64,000 bases of DNA from Pempheris klunzingeri (Eukaryota; Chordata; Actinopteri; Acropomatiformes; Pempheridae): NCBI RefSeq assembly GCF_042242105.1, contig NC_092030.1:3449501-3513500 (forward strand), read 5' to 3'. The position numbers and the translations under genes were made by a program. Under the pieces are notes generated by a model. It was not told the DNA's origin. It worked only from the letters and a program-made list of their open reading frames with translations, and ran no database searches. The first letter of the stretch is position 1. Each line of letters begins with the position of its first letter. Below are positions 52,299 to 64,000 of this stretch, piece after piece.

Positions 52299-53642
52299 TC
52301 AGCATTGACCCGGCAGGTTCCGGAGCTGCTGCCATAGCGTCAGCATCTCCTTGGGACTCCGTCTGTGAACGAGCAGCACAGATTTGTAGGCACAAGGCTT
52401 GCCCCTGTCCGACTCTGGAAGATCAAATGTTAAAAAACCCGCGTGGTGGCTTGGAGAGAGCCCAAGCCTGTGCATGCACATGCCCAGATACACATCGTCT
52501 ATTGGGAAAAGGCGCACCCTCTCAGACACCTCTTTCAAACGTAATGCAAGCGAGCCGGAATACACCACCCCTCCTCCACCAGCATATGGAGGGTAAGCGC
52601 CTTTGTAGAAACTTTCTGGTATGTAGTATTTAGTGGATGGCTCACGGTTTGGCATTGCATTAGTTATCACATCCCCCACAAACAAATACACGTCAGTTTC
52701 ATTTGTATAGGCTCTCCACAGGTTGTGTTCCTCCAGCTGCTTGTGCAGGTAATCCAGAAGGGCATCTGTTCGAACAAAGACATCGTCATCCCCTTTGAAC
52801 ACAAAGATGGCAGTGGGGCAGTATTGCTGGAGCCAGTGCCAGAACAGCAAGTCCTTTAGGGTCAAGTTAAAGAACGTGTCTCTGAAATCCCATTGAAGAA
52901 TATCCCCATATTTCTGATTTTCAAGCTCCAGGAGGTTCTTAAGGTCTGGGTGAGGACCTGTACTTGAGTCCTGCCTTCCAAGCAGGAACACTGTGCGCAC
53001 CAATCCGCCTTTCTTCTTCGATTCCCCCTTAACCAGACCACTGCGCCCCCATGTTTCACGGATGGCCTGCCTGTTTTCAAAGTTCCCCACTTGAGATTTG
53101 ATGGCCATGAGGAGCATGGGACCAGAGCTACTATTGTTCCTCCTACACATACCAGGCTGATTGATAAGGAGGGGATACTCCCTGCAGTGCATTGAGCAGA
53201 TAAATGCTTTCATTTGTTGTGGCAGGCTGTTAAAACTGTGCATACGAGGGACAGAACATTTGTGGGACGTGCAGTCAGAAAGGCATTCATCTTCCACTTC
53301 TGATAAAATCTTGGCTTTTGGCTTCCTCCTTGTCCCAGTTATGTTTCCCCTCAGTAATGGATTGTGCCGACGGTCCCAAGCATGCTGCAGCTGGTTCCAC
53401 AGTGCGCTGTCCTCCAGACGAAGGTTCCAGAAAGGGCCAAGTGGGTGAGAGGCCAATGTAGAGGAGTTAGGGGAAATCCCCGGGGCGATATAGTGGATGG
53501 TTATTTTTGGAGGAGTGTAGGAGATGGTCACGAAAATGGAAACCATGATATAAATCAGAAGGTGGCCGGTCATCATGCAAGGCAACAGGCACATGCACAG
53601 CAGTCTCCCGTTGCATTTGCAGCATTTGCAGCATTTGCCCAT
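52299..53642 (-). CDS. b3gnt2l: Beta-1,3-N-acetylglucosaminyltransferase, B3GNT2-like (GT31)
   Basis: Golgi type II membrane enzyme of family GT31, expected to transfer GlcNAc in beta-1,3 linkage to galactose and extend poly-N-acetyllactosamine. The 447-residue ORF starts at ATG 53642 (G at -3 and +4), 29 nt after an acceptor at 53672-53674, so the longer open frame to 53726 is intronic. A cysteine-rich tail (GKCCKCCKCNGRLLCMCLLP) leads into a signal anchor (LLIYIMVSIFVTISY). The catalytic part has AIRETWG, VRTVFLLGRQ, the metal-binding KGDDDVFV, KYYIPESFYKGAYPPYAGGG and FPIDDVYLGMCMHRLGL, all GT31 landmarks, and sequons NIT, NSS, NLT and NET. B3GNT2 is the nearest human relative from memory; the symbol for this fish paralogue is tentative. 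A single coding exon is typical. Confidence 0.88.
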   Translation of the reverse strand: MGKCCKCCKCNGRLLCMCLLPCMMTGHLLIYIMVSIFVTISYTPPKITIHYIAPGISPNSSTLASHPLGPFWNLRLEDSALWNQLQHAWDRRHNPLLRGNITGTRRKPKAKILSEVEDECLSDCTSHKCSVPRMHSFNSLPQQMKAFICSMHCREYPLLINQPGMCRRNNSSSGPMLLMAIKSQVGNFENRQAIRETWGRSGLVKGESKKKGGLVRTVFLLGRQDSSTGPHPDLKNLLELENQKYGDILQWDFRDTFFNLTLKDLLFWHWLQQYCPTAIFVFKGDDDVFVRTDALLDYLHKQLEEHNLWRAYTNETDVYLFVGDVITNAMPNREPSTKYYIPESFYKGAYPPYAGGGGVVYSGSLALRLKEVSERVRLFPIDDVYLGMCMHRLGLSPSHHAGFLTFDLPESDRGKPCAYKSVLLVHRRSPKEMLTLWQQLRNLPGQC

Positions 53643-54256
53643 CGCCTGCAGTGTACGAATAAGACACACACCTGCACACAAATGAAAAATAACATAGAAG
53701 AATTTGTTTATAATCTTAAATAACATTTAAACTGCCATCCTCTCAATGAACTGAAACCACTGCAGTGAAACTGGTCTGCCTGGGAGATTTTTAGAGCTAA
53801 CACTGGCAAATCTCTGGAGTTTCTGTCTCCTTGGTGATGGTCCGGTGAGGGTTATTATCTCTTCTTGTCTACACACTCAGAGCATCACCCAGTACCTGCT
53901 TACCAGTTGGCCCACAGCCCCTGTAGACATGGTGTGGAACATGTAATATGCAACAAAGTAGATTAACTCTCTCTTTACTGAGCTCTTATAAGGATGCATA
54001 AACACTGCCATATTATAATATAGTGTTCGATGAGGGCTTCACATGTCCTACATCTATTTTTTTGACCATTTTGATGCAGTACTGTGGTTCTTTTTAAATC
54101 AGCTTCCACTGCATGCAAAATACCAACAGCATAAAGTCTCCAACACTCATTTTCTCAACATAAACTAGTATTTCCCTCTGGAGTCCACTGAGTGTCATTC
54201 TGCCAAACCCTTAGCCTGCTAATGTAGGCAATGGATGAAATAAAAGACTTACTTAC

Positions 54257-54344
54257 AGGGATGTGAGCGTCTCTCGTTGGTAAAGCCGACTGAGATAAAA
54301 GACACAGTGATTGTGGTGCCCACTTTTTGTTTTAGTTTTTTCAT
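54257..54344 (-). other. b3gnt2l: Upstream exon of b3gnt2-like (5' UTR or alternative N-terminus)
   Basis: On the minus strand CATCCCT|GTAAGTAAG is a strong donor at 54256/54257. Joining it to the acceptor at 53671 removes a 585-nt intron. The ATG at 54344 would then be in frame with the main ORF and would add 40 residues (MKKLKQKVGTT..., through CVCLIRTLQA) before MGKCC. The ATG has C at -3, so the downstream ATG looks stronger. A second donor (GGAC|GTGAGT) exists at 54398/54399. The 5' boundary is unknown. Confidence 0.5.
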
Positions 54345-54399
54345 CCGGCTTGGTTATAGGCTGGTTGTATCGTGGCGGGTCTGAGGCGCATCACTCACG

Positions 54400-55040
54400 T
54401 CCATGAAGGGGAAGGATAAAGAGAAGCATCCTTTGAGTCAGAAACAGGCGATCTCCCAACACAGCAGCAGCCTGCGCGCAGCTCAGCAACAGGTCCCACA
54501 GGTGGCAGCGCGCACAGAGCATGCGCGTCGTTGGGCTCATTAAAGTGTGTGTGAAACTGCTTCATCGGCCAGTGATTTTTTTTTCCACACACAGATTGTG
54601 ATTTGCATGCAGGTGCTGCAGGTGCATGTCTGCATATTTGCATGATGTGACCTATGACAGGGTGACCCTCTGGCGATTCATGTCAAAGTGATTATGGTTT
54701 ACCATTTCAATAAGTAAGTCTACTTAGGAAAAACACAGTCCAGGCTGTGCACTCTGACATGCATCAGTGTCCGTTTCTACGTTTGCACCTATGATATATG
54801 AATGAATAAATAAAAGAATTACATAATGAATCAGTATAATACTATAAATGAATGACTGTAATATTTGTACATGCTTATAGTTTGTGGTGTACTTGTCAAC
54901 ATCCGCATAGTTTGCTTTATTTTTATGCTTTCACTGTAGTTGAAAATGTACAAAAGCATTGTAGAAAAATTATTCTATTCTATTCTATTGTATTCTGTTC
55001 TATTCTATTCTATTACGCAACTGTAAAAGGACAATCTTGA
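54400..55040. other. Space between divergent b3gnt2-like and smad2
   Basis: Contains moderately GC-rich DNA at 54460-54530 (likely the b3gnt2-like promoter side), an AT-rich middle, and a TTCTA pentanucleotide repeat at 54975-55014. No exon seen. Confidence 0.5.
54975..55014. repeat. (TTCTA)n pentanucleotide repeat
   Basis: About eight imperfect TTCTA units with two variant copies (tgtattctgt). Confidence 0.92.
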
Positions 55041-55049
55041 GGTACCCAC

Positions 55050-55260
55050 TGATAAACACCACCGACATACCTTCGTACGTAACAACGTATGACGGACACG
55101 ACCTCATCCAATGGAAACGCGCGCCTGGCAACAGGTTATCGGCTGAACCCCGGGATTCAGCCAATAGGAAGAGAGAGGAGGCGGGGCGTTGGTGGCGTTG
55201 CTGTGCCGTTTGTGTTTTGCATGAAGCGATACATGTTTGGTTGAGCTTTGAATGAGGGGC
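55050..55260 (+). promoter_or_regulatory. smad2: Probable smad2 promoter
   Basis: A CpG-rich block in AT-rich surroundings with two CCAAT boxes (55108-55112 and 55161-55165), a GC box ggcggggcg at 55180-55188 and no clear TATA box: the pattern of a broadly expressed, CpG-type promoter. GGCCATCATCC at 55258-55268 resembles a YY1-type site near the expected start. Confidence 0.6.
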
Positions 55261-55388
55261 CATCATCCCGGCGGCTCGGAGGTGGAAAATACACTTTAAA
55301 GTCACTCTGGATGCATTTAAAATGAACAATCAGGCTTTTCTGACAGGTACCTGAGTGGCTGTTCAGCGTCCTTTCATCTGCTCGTCGG
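55243..55388 (+). other. smad2: Probable non-coding exon 1 of smad2
   Basis: CpG-containing sequence that ends CTCGTCGG|gtgagt, a good donor. In vertebrates the smad2 start codon lies in exon 2 after a non-coding first exon, and the acceptor at 57921-57928 fits. The 5' limit is a guess. Confidence 0.5.
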
Positions 55389-57928
55389 GTGAGTGTGTTT
55401 TTGACAGTGAAACGGATTTGATTTGTTAGCGACAAAACATGCAACAGACCTGTTTATTTGTCTGTGACACAAAGTAGCAAGCTTGCTAGCGGATTTTTTC
55501 GTAGCCTACTCTTTTTTTTTGGAGGCGAGGGGAGGAGGAGAGAGGGGACTATCAGTCATTTCAAGACAAAAGAAAGCTGAATATGTTCACAGTGCCCGTA
55601 GATTACAGTAAATGGCACCCAGCAGTGAAATCAATTCGCTTTTGGTGCCTTGTCAAAGTCTACATCCACTGGCTGTTTAGTGGGAATTGCGGTTTGTAGC
55701 GTTAGCTTATTCTTCAAACCGTGTGTGTGTGTGTGTGTTATGTGTGTGTGTGTATTGTGTATGTGTGTGTGTGTTATGTGTATGGTTTCGGAAAAGAAGT
55801 AACCCAAACACACAGTTTCTCACCCAAAAAAAAAAAAAAAAAAAAAAAAGGACGAGGTGTTGGAGACTAAATAACGTTGCTTATTTTGCCCACAAGGCCC
55901 TGATAGCCGCGGTCAGCGTTTCCAGCAGACATGTACACAGGTCGGCCACATCAGCACGTTTGGTGCTTTTTGTTCGCTACATTAAGACTTTCTGTTCAGT
56001 TTGAAAGGCTCCCACGCACCACAAGGTTTTGTCCCTGGACCCCCCTCCTCCTCCTCCCTCATCAGCAAAGGCTTTTGTTGTTGTTGTAGGAATTCATTCC
56101 TCCTCCGTCCATTAGCTGGAGGAATTACAACAATCCTACATTTAAGTGATCGTCTGTTTGTTTGAATACTCACTTTTAAATGATCCCAGTTATCTATAGG
56201 TCTAATCTATATGTTGTTTTCCCAGCTCTCCTTTATTCTGGCATCCAAGCCTCCTTCTCCCCTGAAGGAGTTCTTTATGTAGTCTGTGTTGGCATGTTTG
56301 AATGTTTAGACAATGTGGAGCAACCACAGGTACCAGGATTAAGACTGTGACTGATTATTTTCAGGAATGGTCTGCTTCCTTCTGAAAGGCATTCATACCC
56401 TTGCACTATTAGTAAGCAGTCCAAGGGTTAAGCCTTTGAAATTAATTCTTAGAAGGAGCTTGGACGTTCAGAGTAACTTGTCGAGGACAGTTATCCCTTC
56501 CTCCCTGGCAGCCAAGTTGAGAAAACAGCATCCCAGAGAGCTTCTATCTGTATTTATTTAAGTCTCAGTGATCAGTAATCTGGCGCGCTAATCTACATGC
56601 AGCAAACGTGTTTCTGTTTAAAGAGGACTGAGTCCATGGAAAAAGATATGTTTTTGAATTTGATTTCATAATTCAATTAGAGTATTCTCTGTAGATCCTG
56701 TCTGGATTTACTCTGTCTAAGCATGCGTGTTTCCTCATTAGGCTGGAAAATGGATCTTGGCCATAAAGTGAGAGCTATTGCATATAGGATAAGGTTGCAT
56801 GTGAAAGCTGCCCAGAGAACAAACTGTTTAGTGTGTTGTGTCCATCGAATTCCACATTTCTCCAGCCGTGTTGAAAACAGTGAATTGCTCGCCTGCCCGA
56901 AGGGTTCATAATCTAAAGAGAGGATCTGTGAAACTTAAAAGATTTGCTGATTGTGTGAATGGGTTAGCATGTTTTGTCTGACGAGACTGTTCCCGAGCAG
57001 GCTTAAACACAGAGCAACACTGTTTAACTTTCGTAATAGAGACTGAACACTGGTTTCGATAATAGGATAGGTTTACTGACATAGATTTTTCACCTGACAT
57101 GTCACTAAAAAAGATGCATGCTAATGTACAAGGTCTGGAGTACTTTGAAAGTTTATGTGAGTTGTGCAGAGCTGCAGCTGTATGAAGAACATCTGTGAGG
57201 TTAGGTACATGACCTGTGACCCAACACTGTGACGTATATGGTGAAGTGCTGTTTGATGATGTGTATGTGTCAACCTGTAAGCACAAGTAAAAGCTCGTAA
57301 AACATGTTGATGAATCTATTTACTTTGGCTTTCAACAACGTTTTCAGAAATGTAGAGAAAACTACACCATTGGTCTCTATTCTGAATAGATATGCAGAAT
57401 GTAAGCATTTGTTGACCAGTTTCAATTCAGTGTACTGCAAAGTGTCAGGGAAACAAATGCTGAATATGAAACAGAATAGTGTAGGGTGTGTAGTGCCAGT
57501 CAGGCTGGTGCATATGGTGAGAGAGTTAGAAGCAGGGGACCATGATAGATGTGATAGTTATGGCGCAAAACTGTCCATGGATGTGGATGTGTGGGCATAA
57601 TTGGTGTCATGATTTCAAAATGTTCATGCAATGATCATCAGACTTATCATCTTTTAACTGCCACACTTTTTGTGCTCACAAGTGTTGATGTATGCTTTCT
57701 CTTTTTGCATGTTCCTTAGGTTTCTTTGGATGCACTCTCCTCCCCTCCCCATGCCGTCTGCTTTCCAAGACTCCTCAAGATGAATGCCTTAGTTCTGACT
57801 AGACATTAATTAAAAATACATGCATATTTTCTTTATATAATAGTTTTTTTTTAAATCTCTGGTAGGAATTCAGACAACAACCTATCAGTGTCACCATATC
57901 CCCCTCCCCATTTTTCTGTTTACATCAG
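55389..57928 (+). other. smad2 intron 1
   Basis: 2.5 kb with a GT-rich block at 55721-55775, a 24-base A-run at 55826-55849 and otherwise unremarkable sequence. No additional exon could be supported. Confidence 0.5.
55721..55849. repeat. (GT)n array and poly(A) run
   Basis: Interrupted GT array 55721-55775 with regular TTAT/ATT breaks, followed by 24 A bases at 55826-55849. Confidence 0.92.

Positions 57929-64000
<6,072 letters not shown>

Noticed and set aside
52292..53723. Plus-strand ORFs over the glycosyltransferase
   Set aside because: Antisense shadows of a well-supported minus-strand gene; no family similarity.
53643..53726. Upstream in-frame start of the glycosyltransferase ORF at 53726
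   Set aside because: The stretch before 53671 is intron: it ends in a pyrimidine-rich tract and cag. The ATG at 53642 has a better context.

Overview
The window is vertebrate nuclear DNA, almost certainly from a teleost fish and probably a percomorph. The evidence is GT-AG split genes with vertebrate signalling families, very dense CA/GT and CT microsatellites, a decayed Tc1-like transposon of the usual fish type, other repeat fragments of teleost style, and an intronless Hsp30-type small heat-shock gene. No bacterial-type operon, CRISPR array, phage or plasmid feature was seen.

Layout. (1) About 1.4-28.4 kb, plus strand: the 3' two thirds of an EphA receptor tyrosine kinase gene of the EphA5 clade. 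Sixteen exons encode the end of the cysteine-rich region, two fibronectin III domains, the transmembrane helix, the juxtamembrane tyrosines, the kinase, the SAM domain and the C-terminus. The ephrin-binding exons lie upstream of the window. A long AT-rich 3' UTR probably runs to about 33.85 kb. (2) About 33.9-49.6 kb: gene-poor DNA with microsatellites and repeat fragments and no gene I can support. (3) 49.6-50.2 kb, minus strand: an Hsp30-like small heat-shock ORF whose 3' end is replaced by one arm of an 80-bp inverted repeat. The other arm lies just upstream of the gene. (4) 52.3-53.6 kb, minus strand: an intact GT31 glycosyltransferase, B3GNT2-like, with an upstream 5' exon near 54.3 kb. 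(5) 55.0-64.0 kb, plus strand: the 5' part of smad2. It has a CCAAT/GC-box promoter region, a probable non-coding exon 1, coding exon 2, the optional 30-residue exon 3 and the start of exon 4, which is cut by the window end. The b3gnt2-like gene and smad2 are head to head.

The genes do not form one pathway: EphA is a guidance receptor, Smad2 carries TGF-beta/Nodal signals, B3GNT2-like extends poly-LacNAc in the Golgi, and Hsp30 is a chaperone. I found no novel multi-gene system. The most interesting points are two apparent extra introns in the EphA gene (one an 87-nt, stop-free, frame-preserving intron inside the kinase), the fold-back repeat that remodels the Hsp30 end, the optional smad2 exon with its expanded glycine-rich loop, a perfect 117-bp tandem duplication, and a hairpin MITE-like element in smad2 intron 2. 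Family assignments and exon-size comparisons come from memory of the families and were not searched.
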